From positions 1 to 40,644 of the IMG/VR virus record IMGVR_UViG_3300021959_000113: a stretch of DNA of 40,644 bases. One strand, given 5' to 3'. The notes beneath the pieces are model-generated. The model was given only the letters and a program-made list of their open reading frames with translations. It was not told where the DNA came from and ran no database searches. How positions within the stretch are numbered: the stretch's first letter is position 1; each line of letters begins with the position of its first letter. The DNA comes from a virus. Positions 24,009 through 30,162 of the stretch are shown in pieces. The position numbers were made by a program, and so were the translations under genes.

Positions 24009-24185
24009 ATGGGAGATCTAATCGACATCGAAAAATCAGCAGTTGAGTATGATTCTTTATCCTTTCCCGATTCCATGGCAGTCATACTGGAGTTCAAGAA
24101 AACTTTTCCAAGCTCTAAAGCGACTCGCGAATCCCTTGCAACATTCATGGCCATAAAAGAACTAGACAACCACAGGAGTGCATAA
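24009..24185 (+). CDS. Small hypothetical protein
   Basis: The protein has 58 residues (MGDLIDIEKSAVEYDSLSF, DSMAVILEFKKTFPSSKAT). It starts with the same ATGGGAGATCTAAT as the previous gene, suggesting duplication of the start region. The GGGGGCATAAC leader serves as ribosome binding site. The stop overlaps the next start (TAATG). Confidence 0.6.
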   Translation: MGDLIDIEKSAVEYDSLSFPDSMAVILEFKKTFPSSKATRESLATFMAIKELDNHRSA

Positions 24186-24556
24186 TGTACGAGCCAGTAA
24201 AAAGAGAAATGGGCCAAGACGCTCTCACCTATAGCGGGCTTATTCGTGAAAGGCGGTGCGGAATGAGTGAACACAAGAAAAAAATTAAAGAATGGCTCGA
24301 CGCGAATGTAAATGACGGTGATGACAGGAGTGGTTCAAGTGATCGGCTATATTTCAATCCAGATGAGCTTCAAGAATTAGTCTGTGAATTATATGAGGAT
24401 GTGTTTGCTGAGGAGAACGCAGAGCTTAAGGAATGGAAAAGTTTTGCTGAAGATGAAATGAACGAGTATCAAGGCAGAGAGATTCCTAATAGTTGCGGAC
24501 CTCGTGAGTATATACATTTTCAATCACTTGTTATACAACGGGATTTTAGCCAATGA
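24185..24556 (+). CDS. Hypothetical acidic protein
   Basis: The protein has 123 residues. An in-frame ATG at 24263 (MSEHKKKIKEWLDANVNDG) is an alternative start without the basic N-terminal 26 residues. The rest is acidic (ELQELVCELYEDVFAEENAE). AGGAG lies before GCATAATG. Last of this run of overlapping genes; a hairpin follows. Confidence 0.62.
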   Translation: MYEPVKREMGQDALTYSGLIRERRCGMSEHKKKIKEWLDANVNDGDDRSGSSDRLYFNPDELQELVCELYEDVFAEENAELKEWKSFAEDEMNEYQGREIPNSCGPREYIHFQSLVIQRDFSQ

Positions 24557-24576
24557 AGGCCTAGAACGATAAAAAT

Positions 24577-24605
24577 GGCCCGCACCTCTGCAAAGGATAC
24601 GGGCC
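24577..24605 (+). promoter_or_regulatory. Leader hairpin with CTGCAA loop
   Basis: GGCCCG / CGGGCC outer stem and CCT / AGG inner stem enclose the loop CTGCAA. There is no U-tract, so it is not a normal terminator. It lies 39 bases before the small RHH gene and is followed by GGAATAACAC, also seen at other starts in this block. Confidence 0.45.
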
Positions 24606-24643
24606 GGAATAACACTTCAACCACACTACTACAGGAATAAGGA

Positions 24644-24811
24644 ATGGCAAAGAAAGTAGGCGCACCAGTCAAAAATAAGAATGCAAGTAAGCTTACAGGC
24701 AAGAAGACCGCTCGAATAGTTGTCCAGGCAACACCCGAAAATAAAGCTAAGTGGCAAAATCAAGCCGACGGCAACTTAAGTAAATGGATTACCGACAAAC
24801 TAAATTCATGA
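24644..24811 (+). CDS. Small basic RHH-like protein
   Basis: The protein has 55 residues. A Lys-rich start (AKKVGAPVKNKNASKLTGKK) is followed by TARIVVQATPENKAKWQNQA and DGNLSKWITDKLN: one strand plus two helices, the ribbon-helix-helix layout. AATAAGGA precedes the ATG. The stop overlaps a possible start of the next gene. Probably a third DNA-binding regulator of the block. Confidence 0.6.
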   Translation: MAKKVGAPVKNKNASKLTGKKTARIVVQATPENKAKWQNQADGNLSKWITDKLNS

Positions 24812-24879
24812 ATAAGTTTGACAAAGAGAAAGAATCTAGAGATGGTATGATGGAATTTCTACAATTAAAGGAAAGCAGT

Positions 24880-25521
24880 ATGAAAGAAAATGTCACCATT
24901 ATTATTATAATAATTGCTTTAACTCTAGGTACCTTATTTGGATCCTTCTATATAGCTAAATCACAGCCAGAGTACAAGGATAGAGCAGCCAAGGCAAAGA
25001 TTGAAGTAGCCAAATCTAAGAAAGACTCCAAAGAGTATATTAAATACAAAGAAATGTGGGATGACAAGGATTACTTTAACTATGATTACTTTGACCTTGA
25101 GGGCGTTCAGCCAAGATCACCTCTATCTATAAAGCGTCTTAAAGAGCAGCATCCAGACAAAGAATACTTTTACGAAGAGCCAGAAAATAGCAGTGATAGA
25201 ATAAAAAGGTGGGAGAGATTATCAAAAGATCACCCAATCTACATTCATCTACTCGCACAGGCACATATATACGGGGATGGTGTACTCAAAGACAAAAAGA
25301 AAGCCTTTAGTTTATTTATCGATGGGGTAAAGAAAAGCTTGGTTGCATCAAATTACCGCCTAGGTGAAATACTGTGTGAAGAAAGAGAATACAAAGCAGC
25401 CAAGAAATTTGTGAAGTTTGCATTCGATAATACAAAAGACTCAAATGGGAAAATCATGCTAGGGATTAGTCGAGAACAAGTTAAGCATTTATGGAATCAA
25501 TACGAGCTATGGAAATATTAA
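24880..25521 (+). CDS. Membrane-anchored Sel1/TPR-repeat protein
   Basis: The protein has 213 residues from ATG 24880, chosen for AAAGGA seven bases upstream and for putting a membrane helix at the N-terminus (NVTIIIIIIALTLGTLFGSF). In-frame ATGs at 24784 and 24808 (the latter overlapping the previous stop) would add 24-32 charged residues. The soluble part ends with Sel1-like helical pairs (AQAHIYGDGVLKDKKKAFSL, FIDGVKKSLVASNYRLGEIL). Sel1 repeats mediate protein contacts. A cargo of this type in a phage early region could alter the host envelope or exclude other phages; that is speculation. Confidence 0.72.
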   Translation: MKENVTIIIIIIALTLGTLFGSFYIAKSQPEYKDRAAKAKIEVAKSKKDSKEYIKYKEMWDDKDYFNYDYFDLEGVQPRSPLSIKRLKEQHPDKEYFYEEPENSSDRIKRWERLSKDHPIYIHLLAQAHIYGDGVLKDKKKAFSLFIDGVKKSLVASNYRLGEILCEEREYKAAKKFVKFAFDNTKDSNGKIMLGISREQVKHLWNQYELWKY

Positions 25522-25550
25522 AATAAAAAAAATAAAAACAAAAAATCAAT

Positions 25551-25577
25551 TTGACAAAATTTAGTTTTCGCTATACT
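25551..25577 (+). promoter_or_regulatory. Promoter candidate for the Rha gene
   Basis: Consensus TTGACA (25551-25556) with TATACT (25572-25577) 15 bases on. The spacing is short, but both boxes are good. It predicts a leader of about 230 bases before the Rha start. Confidence 0.5.
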
Positions 25578-25748
25578 TGGTAATGCAAGAGGCTTAAGAA
25601 CCTCAAAGTAAGAAGCGAAGGCCATATCGTCAAATTGGTATCCTTCCACAAACGCAGCATACTAGAACTTCATTCTGGTCTGCTCAGGTGGCACACTATC
25701 GCAAGACGTGTGGCTCTGACTTCTTACAGAGTTCTTAACCTCCTGAGT

Positions 25749-25779
25749 GGATCTTCTTTCCTTAAGAAGAAAGAGATCC
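25749..25779 (+). promoter_or_regulatory. Long hairpin in the Rha leader
   Basis: GGATC-T-TCTTTC pairs with GAAAGA-GATCC (11 bp, one bulge, 8-base loop). It ends about 30 bases before the Rha ATG. No U-tract follows, so a translational or processing role is more likely than termination. The rest of the 290-base leader has no gene and only weak local pairing. Confidence 0.45.
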
Positions 25780-25811
25780 TTAAACTAAATAAGAAGATTA
25801 AGGATTCAACT

Positions 25812-26636
25812 ATGAATGCTATTGCACACATGCCAACCACCACAGAAATGTCCAGTCTCGAAATTGCAGAACGCACAGGCAAAGAACATAAAAATGTAAC
25901 AAGAGATATTGAAACAATGTTTCTTGAGCTTGAAATAGATAGGCTCAAATTTGAGCGCATCTACAAGGACAGCCTAAATCGTGACCAAAAATGCTACAAC
26001 CTGGACAAAGACCTGACGCTCTGCCTCATCTCCAAGTACGACACTAAAACGCGCATGGCGATAATTAAGAGATGGAGGGAGGTAGAAGAAGCCGGGCAAG
26101 AGCTAGCCAGAGCGATCGAGCAAGCTGACCCAGTTATCCTAAGAAAAATGGCGGATATGTCCGAAGAGCTGAATAACCTAAAGAATCCAACTCGACAAGT
26201 CGTAGACCAAGCAATCCTCACAGAAGATCACTTCTTGTACTTCAAATCAATAAGTATGCTCAGTAAATTTTTCAAGAGAACAAGGAATGTCATCGAGTCA
26301 GTAGTCAAGACAAACCAGATTGACTACATCAAGAGAATCAATAACGGCTATGAGTACCTTGCCTATGACGAGCGACAAATACAGCCTCTTATTCCTGCGA
26401 AAGCAAAGAAGTACACTTACAGCCCTGATATTGTAAAAGTTCCCTCCGTTAGAGAAACTATCATTGCAGAGCTTGAAGAAGACTGGAGCTTTATTCTGGA
26501 GAAAGATTCTAGGCTATGCGCTCTTGCTGATTATTTTAATTGTAGTGGGAAGACTATTCGTAGAGCTGTAAAGGAGATGCCCGACTTTTACATAGAAAAT
26601 TCTAATGTTTGTAGACGGGCCGGAATAACTAAGTAA
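25812..26636 (+). CDS. Rha-family phage regulatory protein
   Basis: The protein has 274 residues from ATG 25812, with AAGGAT upstream. The open frame extends 59 codons further but into a structured leader with no good start. Residues about 10-95 are the Rha domain (MSSLEIAERTGKEHKNVTRD, then YNLDKDLTLCLISKYDTKTR, MAIIKRWREVE), known from phages as a regulator that interferes with growth in some hosts. The C-terminal part holds helix-turn-helix-like segments (CALADYFNCSGKTIRRAVKE). Confident family call; the target is unknown. Confidence 0.85.
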   Translation: MNAIAHMPTTTEMSSLEIAERTGKEHKNVTRDIETMFLELEIDRLKFERIYKDSLNRDQKCYNLDKDLTLCLISKYDTKTRMAIIKRWREVEEAGQELARAIEQADPVILRKMADMSEELNNLKNPTRQVVDQAILTEDHFLYFKSISMLSKFFKRTRNVIESVVKTNQIDYIKRINNGYEYLAYDERQIQPLIPAKAKKYTYSPDIVKVPSVRETIIAELEEDWSFILEKDSRLCALADYFNCSGKTIRRAVKEMPDFYIENSNVCRRAGITK

Positions 26637-26648
26637 AAATTATCATGG

Positions 26649-26664
26649 GGCTACTGCAATAGCC
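26649..26664 (+). promoter_or_regulatory. Hairpin with CTGCAA loop after the Rha gene
   Basis: GGCTA / TAGCC, extendable to seven pairs with one G-U on the rightward RNA, encloses the loop CTGCAA. It is the third hairpin in the window with this loop. It lies 13 bases after the Rha stop. Confidence 0.4.
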
Positions 26665-26674
26665 TCAATAAAAA

Positions 26675-26700
26675 AGCCCTTGATTTCAGAATCAAGGGCT
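26675..26700 (-). terminator. Rho-independent terminator for the leftward 101-residue gene
   Basis: A perfect 11-bp stem (AGCCCTTGATT / AATCAAGGGCT) with a 4-base loop. On the leftward RNA it is followed by TTTTTTA. On the rightward RNA there is no U-tract, so it primarily serves the leftward gene. Confidence 0.8.
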
Positions 26701-26714
26701 AGGAATACATTGAA

Positions 26715-27020
26715 TTAACTATGCAATAGCTTTAGCTCGATTATTTCAAACTGAGCTTCAATCAGCTGATCAAGATACACGTTTTTGTCGTGAGTTGCAG
26801 CATTTAAGGATTTTTTAAGCTTTGAGATATCTTTTCCAATTTCGTCATATTTTGCTGATGTTTCATTTTGAGTTTCAATTGAAAGCTCTCCGAGATCAGT
26901 GATACTCTTGCAGATAGCGGCAGCATCTTCTTCTGTGAGCGTTCTTCCCTTATGTCCTTTAATGGCTTCTGATATTTCTCTGACTTGGGTTTTGACAAGT
27001 TCTTCATAACTATCTCCCAT
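26715..27020 (-). CDS. Small coiled-coil protein, isolated leftward gene
   Basis: The protein has 101 residues and is all helical (VKTQVREISEAIKGHKG, DEIGKDISKLKKSLNAATHD, LDQLIEAQFEIIELKLL). It is the only leftward gene between 19.9 and 27.6 kb, with its own terminator 15 bases downstream and a candidate promoter upstream. Such single opposed genes in phages are often expressed in the lysogen. No family is recognised. Confidence 0.65.
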   Translation of the reverse strand: MGDSYEELVKTQVREISEAIKGHKGRTLTEEDAAAICKSITDLGELSIETQNETSAKYDEIGKDISKLKKSLNAATHDKNVYLDQLIEAQFEIIELKLLHS

Positions 27021-27076
27021 TTTTCCAATTTCCTATTTATATTCTCATTATCCATGCCACATCTTCGGCAAAAATA

Positions 27077-27106
27077 AGAGTATGTCTTTATGTTAAAATA
27101 CTTCAA
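27077..27106 (-). promoter_or_regulatory. Candidate promoter of the isolated leftward gene
   Basis: Reading leftwards, TTGAAG (27106-27101), 18 bases, then TACTCT (27082-27077), about 60 bases before the start codon. The remaining 27107-27281 is AT-rich and otherwise holds only the first GCGTACA site. Confidence 0.35.
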
Positions 27107-27281
27107 AAAATTTACACATGCAAACTTTACAAGTTTAAACATGTTGTAATCGAATGTACCGCGTACACACGTTTTTGCAAACCATCAAGTGAAACTATAA
27201 ATTCAAAAAAACATCATTATTGAATTGGATAAACAAAAAAAATACCATCTAATAAATAATAGTTAGTCGGAGGTAACATAA

Positions 27282-27329
27282 ATGTCCCCTACCCCCTGTT
27301 ATACTAGGGTGAGTAAAAAAAGTAAATAA
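27282..27329 (+). CDS. Possible 15-residue peptide with strong RBS
   Basis: GGAGG lies eight bases before an ATG encoding MSPTPCYTRVSKKSK. The stop is 12 bases before the next small frame. It could be a leader peptide or chance. Included because the ribosome binding site is among the best in the region. Confidence 0.3.
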   Translation: MSPTPCYTRVSKKSK

Positions 27330-27341
27330 AGGGAAGATCAC

Positions 27342-27491
27342 ATGGAAGTATTAAAGTTAGAGGATTTCAGATCACTAGAAAAGCTAATGCTCACTGAGAG
27401 CGTACAGAATGCGTACAGTTTAAGCACAAAGTGTACGCAAGAAGGCGTACAAAGACGCGTACAGTCAAAAGATGAATATAGTCATAAATAA
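27342..27491 (+). CDS. Possible 49-residue protein overlapping the repeat field
   Basis: ATG 27342 is preceded by AAGGGA. The product starts MEVLKLEDFRSLEKLMLTES, and the rest is encoded by the GCGTACA repeats (VQNAYS, EGVQRRVQS). It could be a small recombination directionality factor, the usual partner of an integrase, or a frame that is open by chance. No family is recognised. Confidence 0.35.
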   Translation: MEVLKLEDFRSLEKLMLTESVQNAYSLSTKCTQEGVQRRVQSKDEYSHK

Positions 27492-27625
27492 TTAATCTAT
27501 AATGTATTATGATTATATTTTAATGGTGGGACGACAGTTAGAAAGGCTTTGTGACATCGTTAATAGAGAAACACTTACGAATATAGTGTATGATTATGCG
27601 TACAGAATGCGTACAAAAAGAGTGA

Positions 27626-29098
27626 CTACTGGCGTACAATTACCGCTTCATCGATATACTTCACTTTTGCTTCATCACCTGACAGAGTAACATGCAGCTC
27701 CTTCGCTGTTAGGTGGCCGTAATGCTCCATAAAGACTTCTCGCTTATTTCTTGTCAGAGCGCAAGCCTCATCAATGCTATAACCATTCCGAATCAGTAGA
27801 GATCCAAAAGTATGGCGAAGATCACGAGCCTTTATTTTATTAGCCAGTATAGGCTTTGTGAAAGTATCTTCTTTTCCTTCATGGCTATACCTTCTGCCAT
27901 TCAGCTTTCGTGAAAGAGCATCATTGGTCCACAGCTCTTTTTTGGAGTTGGGTTTCGCGAAAAAATATTTTTCTCCAACATGACCATCTTCAATAAACTT
28001 GAGCAAATGTGGAAGTAAATACTTAGCATCCACTGGCACAGAATCGCTTCTATTTTTCGTTTTAAGTCCTCGTTCATCATGCCATTCGATTTTCAGAAAA
28101 TAAACTTCCGCTTTTTGGTCGTTGATCTGCTTAGTTGCTTTTGTGAAGTCATCCACACGAATACCAGATAATTCTTTTAGACCGATCCCGGCATAGGCCA
28201 TTGTCGCAACGATCGCGCTCCAGTAAGAGTCAAGACCCAATAACATGTCCTCGATGACATTTAGATCATGCCAGATTATTTTTTTCTTCTTGGTAATTTT
28301 TTTCTTAAGGAGAACTAGGCCTGTAATGGGATTCTGGAACTCGTACCGATCAGCAGCCCATGTAAAAAATACTGAGAGCATTGAACGAACTCTTTTTTTT
28401 CGGTATTCTGGATCCGGAGATTTTTTTGCAAGCTCCATGATAAAGTCTTTGATCTGTGCCTTGCTGACTTCTGCCGGAGAAATGTCGTCTGGAATTTTTT
28501 TTGCGAATCTTCTATTCATTGATAATATATCAACGCAAGTGCTATAAGAAACTGTATCTCGATACTCTAACTCGAACTTATCAATACACTCGGAAAGAGT
28601 GCCTGTGTCATTGGCTGCATTGATCTGCTTGGCTATTACTGAGCGCTTAAGGTCTTCATACCCCTTAACCTCTTCAATGAGCTTCTGAATTGTCTTTCCG
28701 CGTTCATCGTGGCTGACCAGGAGTTTAGGGATCTTCACCATGATTCTAGTAAAAGTTTCTGCCAGACTTTCGTCTATGCCTTCAACGACATCGAGAATTT
28801 TATCTAATGCAATAATTTCTTTTTTCGTGAAAATTTCTTCAGTAAGATTTGTCTTAAGAGTAATCTTTGATTTTTCTTTATTGAAATAAGCCTTGTATAT
28901 TCGCTCATCAACAGCCAAGGCAATATCATCATCTTGGCTCAAACCTACTATTCGCGTATACTCATCAATCAAAGACTGAGCAATGTCCCTATCTGACTCG
29001 CCAGTCATAACTTGCTTTCGTTTTCCATCCACGTTATAGATGTGGAAGGAGTACTTGCTTCGCCCTTTTTCTAAATTAAGCCTTGGTTTCTTTCTCAC
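27626..29098 (-). CDS. int: Tyrosine recombinase/integrase, divergent active site
   Basis: The protein has 490 residues, with a likely GTG start at 29098 overlapping the upstream stop. Expected role: recombination between attP and the host site. N-terminal arm-binding-like part (KSKYSFHIYNVDGKRKQVMTG is phage-integrase style; first residues vary), core-binding SAM-like part near 165-255, catalytic part 275-490. The second box is RDLRHTFGSLL (R425, R428) and the likely nucleophile is Tyr460 in MEHYGHL. Lys346/348 fits the beta-hairpin lysine. The first catalytic Arg is expected in AYAGIGLKELSGIR (302-314) where Gly306 stands, and box II starts with Arg instead of His. So the enzyme is divergent or impaired. 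Confidence 0.85.
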   Translation of the reverse strand: MRKKPRLNLEKGRSKYSFHIYNVDGKRKQVMTGESDRDIAQSLIDEYTRIVGLSQDDDIALAVDERIYKAYFNKEKSKITLKTNLTEEIFTKKEIIALDKILDVVEGIDESLAETFTRIMVKIPKLLVSHDERGKTIQKLIEEVKGYEDLKRSVIAKQINAANDTGTLSECIDKFELEYRDTVSYSTCVDILSMNRRFAKKIPDDISPAEVSKAQIKDFIMELAKKSPDPEYRKKRVRSMLSVFFTWAADRYEFQNPITGLVLLKKKITKKKKIIWHDLNVIEDMLLGLDSYWSAIVATMAYAGIGLKELSGIRVDDFTKATKQINDQKAEVYFLKIEWHDERGLKTKNRSDSVPVDAKYLLPHLLKFIEDGHVGEKYFFAKPNSKKELWTNDALSRKLNGRRYSHEGKEDTFTKPILANKIKARDLRHTFGSLLIRNGYSIDEACALTRNKREVFMEHYGHLTAKELHVTLSGDEAKVKYIDEAVIVRQ

Positions 29099-29580
29099 AC
29101 AAACTGTTCACTCAGCACTTGAGAAACAAATGCAGCGAATATAGGAAAGTCATTTGCGCTTAGTGTAAAAAAATCTTCTTCCGAGTAGTCGGCCTCCATC
29201 CACTCAGCGAGCTTTATAATAGGTATGTTGAATTTATTCCTCATGTCTTCATAAGATAATTTATTGTCATCTTTATATTTTTGAATGTTGCTTATGATAT
29301 TCACATCCATTCGACAGTGCGCAGCAGTCTGGTCAGTAAATGTAGATGTTTTTCTTTTCATTGATTTTTGAAGCTCTTCTGGATCTCTGTATTTATTAAT
29401 ATAAGGCTCAAGAGCCATCATCAACTTAGGCCTTATTGTTTTAGTCATGCCCGTCAAAACATTCCCAATACTTCCATGACTTGTCCCTATTAATTTCCCT
29501 GCTTCGCGAAGAGTCAGTTGCTCTTCAGTTAGCCATTGCTGTATGGCGGCTTTAAAATCTTCTGTAACCCTAGTCAACAT
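29095..29580 (-). CDS. Helix-turn-helix protein, candidate repressor
   Basis: The protein has 161 residues. Residues about 20-60 (LTLREAGKLIGTSHGSIGNV, then LTGMTKTIRPKLMMAL) look like an XRE-type helix-turn-helix, and a second helical domain follows (YEDMRNKFNIPIIKLAEWME). It is the first gene of a leftward unit with the integrase, driven by a near-consensus promoter opposite a Cro-like gene. It is therefore the likely lysogeny regulator. No protease-type CI C-terminus is present. Confidence 0.72.
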   Translation of the reverse strand: MLTRVTEDFKAAIQQWLTEEQLTLREAGKLIGTSHGSIGNVLTGMTKTIRPKLMMALEPYINKYRDPEELQKSMKRKTSTFTDQTAAHCRMDVNIISNIQKYKDDNKLSYEDMRNKFNIPIIKLAEWMEADYSEEDFFTLSANDFPIFAAFVSQVLSEQFV

Positions 29581-29644
29581 AATATTTCCTCCAACATTTC
29601 GCTTATTTTAAAAATTGATAAAAAAACACACATAGCTACATCAA

Positions 29645-29673
29645 ACTATATATTCTCTGTAACCTCATGTCAA
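29645..29673 (-). promoter_or_regulatory. Strong leftward promoter for the HTH-integrase unit
   Basis: Reading leftwards, consensus TTGACA (29673-29668), 17 bases, then TATAGT (29650-29645). One of the best promoter matches found in the window, 65 bases before the HTH start. Confidence 0.7.
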
Positions 29674-29704
29674 TACAACAGTAACAAAAACTAGACGAGT
29701 TTCC

Positions 29705-29770
29705 TTGTCCAACTTTTGTTTTTTTTGTCCATAAAAAACAGAAACTATACATTGATTTACATAAACTATA
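29705..29770. promoter_or_regulatory. Candidate operators between divergent regulators
   Basis: Two copies of TTGTCCA (29705, 29725; 20 bases apart) are followed by two copies of AACTATA (29743, 29764; 21 bases apart). A third AACTATA overlaps the leftward -10 box at 29644. Spacing of about two helical turns and placement over both promoters fit repressor/Cro operators. Confidence 0.5.
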
Positions 29771-29780
29771 GACATACTAT
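29752..29780 (+). promoter_or_regulatory. Rightward promoter for the Cro-like gene
   Basis: TTGATT (29752-29757), 17 bases, then TACTAT (29775-29780), 27 bases before the ATG. An AACTATA copy lies within the spacer. Confidence 0.45.
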
Positions 29781-29806
29781 CATATCTCAACAATCAACCA
29801 AACGAG

Positions 29807-30004
29807 ATGCAAATGAACAAACCACTAAAAAAAGCGATAAAGGATCGCGGCCTAGCCAAGACAGATGTTGCTATTTTGGCAAAGATCTCCGATCAACACC
29901 TTAGAAAATTACTGAAAGGTGAAGCTGACAATCCCAGAGTAAAAACAATCAAGGAATTATCACGAGTTCTTCAGGTTCCTGTTACTGAGTTAGGCTTTTT
30001 TTGA
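29807..30004 (+). CDS. XRE-family Cro-like repressor
   Basis: The protein has 65 residues, a single helix-turn-helix domain of the Xre/Cro type: LKKAIKDRGLAKTDVAILAK, then ISDQHLRKLLKGEADNPRVK, then TIKELSRVLQVPVTELG. ATGs at 29807 and 29813 are both possible. It faces the HTH-integrase unit across candidate operators, the standard phage switch layout, and heads the rightward replication region. Confidence 0.82.
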   Translation: MQMNKPLKKAIKDRGLAKTDVAILAKISDQHLRKLLKGEADNPRVKTIKELSRVLQVPVTELGFF

Positions 30005-30162
30005 AAAACCTGTCTAGTTTCCATCCAGTTAATCCAACTGTTAGAACTATCGAGGACGCTATAAGTCTCTGTAAAAAAGGTATAACTCATAATTTTATAC
30101 CGATATCTACTACAAAAATAAAACAAGAAAAGGAATTTTCCGGAAATAAAAAAAAGCTGTAA
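30001..30162 (+). CDS. Possible 53-residue protein after the Cro-like gene
   Basis: A TTG at 30001 overlaps the Cro-like stop (TTGA) and opens 53 codons: NLSSFHPVNPTVRTIEDAIS, then LCKKGITHNFIPIST, Lys-rich end. Other junctions in this genome overlap in the same way, but TTG is a weak start and no ribosome binding site is evident. Confidence 0.35.
   Translation: MKNLSSFHPVNPTVRTIEDAISLCKKGITHNFIPISTTKIKQEKEFSGNKKKL

Larger units (their letters stand above)
27155..27638 (+). repeat. attP: Field of nine GCGTACA sites: putative attP and integrase arm sites
   Basis: The heptamer GCGTACA, often with a following G, occurs at 27161, 27400, 27411, 27445, 27457, 27598, 27609 and 27632, and inverted at 27432. 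The pair spaced 11 bases apart (GCGTACAG, AAT, GCGTACA) is repeated exactly at 27400 and 27598. The first site is half of the palindrome TGTAC-CGC-GTACA at 27155. The last lies inside the integrase 3' end. Closely spaced short repeats beside a tyrosine integrase gene are the usual form of arm-binding sites around a phage attachment core. The core itself is not identified. Confidence 0.6.

Noticed and set aside
24577-24605. Hairpin as a terminator
   Set aside because: No U-tract follows on either strand; kept as a leader element instead.
25618-25690. tRNA-like D-arm (TATCGTCAAATTGGTAT)
   Set aside because: No anticodon stem, no T-arm consensus and no acceptor pairing could be built around it.
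26804-27142. 112-codon leftward frame overlapping the isolated coiled-coil gene
   Set aside because: The 101-residue frame has better composition, a start closer to a promoter and ends at the terminator; the longer frame ends inside it.
27400-27464. Short regularly spaced repeats as a CRISPR array
   Set aside because: Units are only 7-8 bases at about 11-base spacing, one copy is inverted, and there are no spacers or cas genes.
27502-27690. 62-codon rightward frame running into the integrase 3' end
   Set aside because: No ribosome binding site, overlaps int on the other strand, and much of it is attachment-region repeat.
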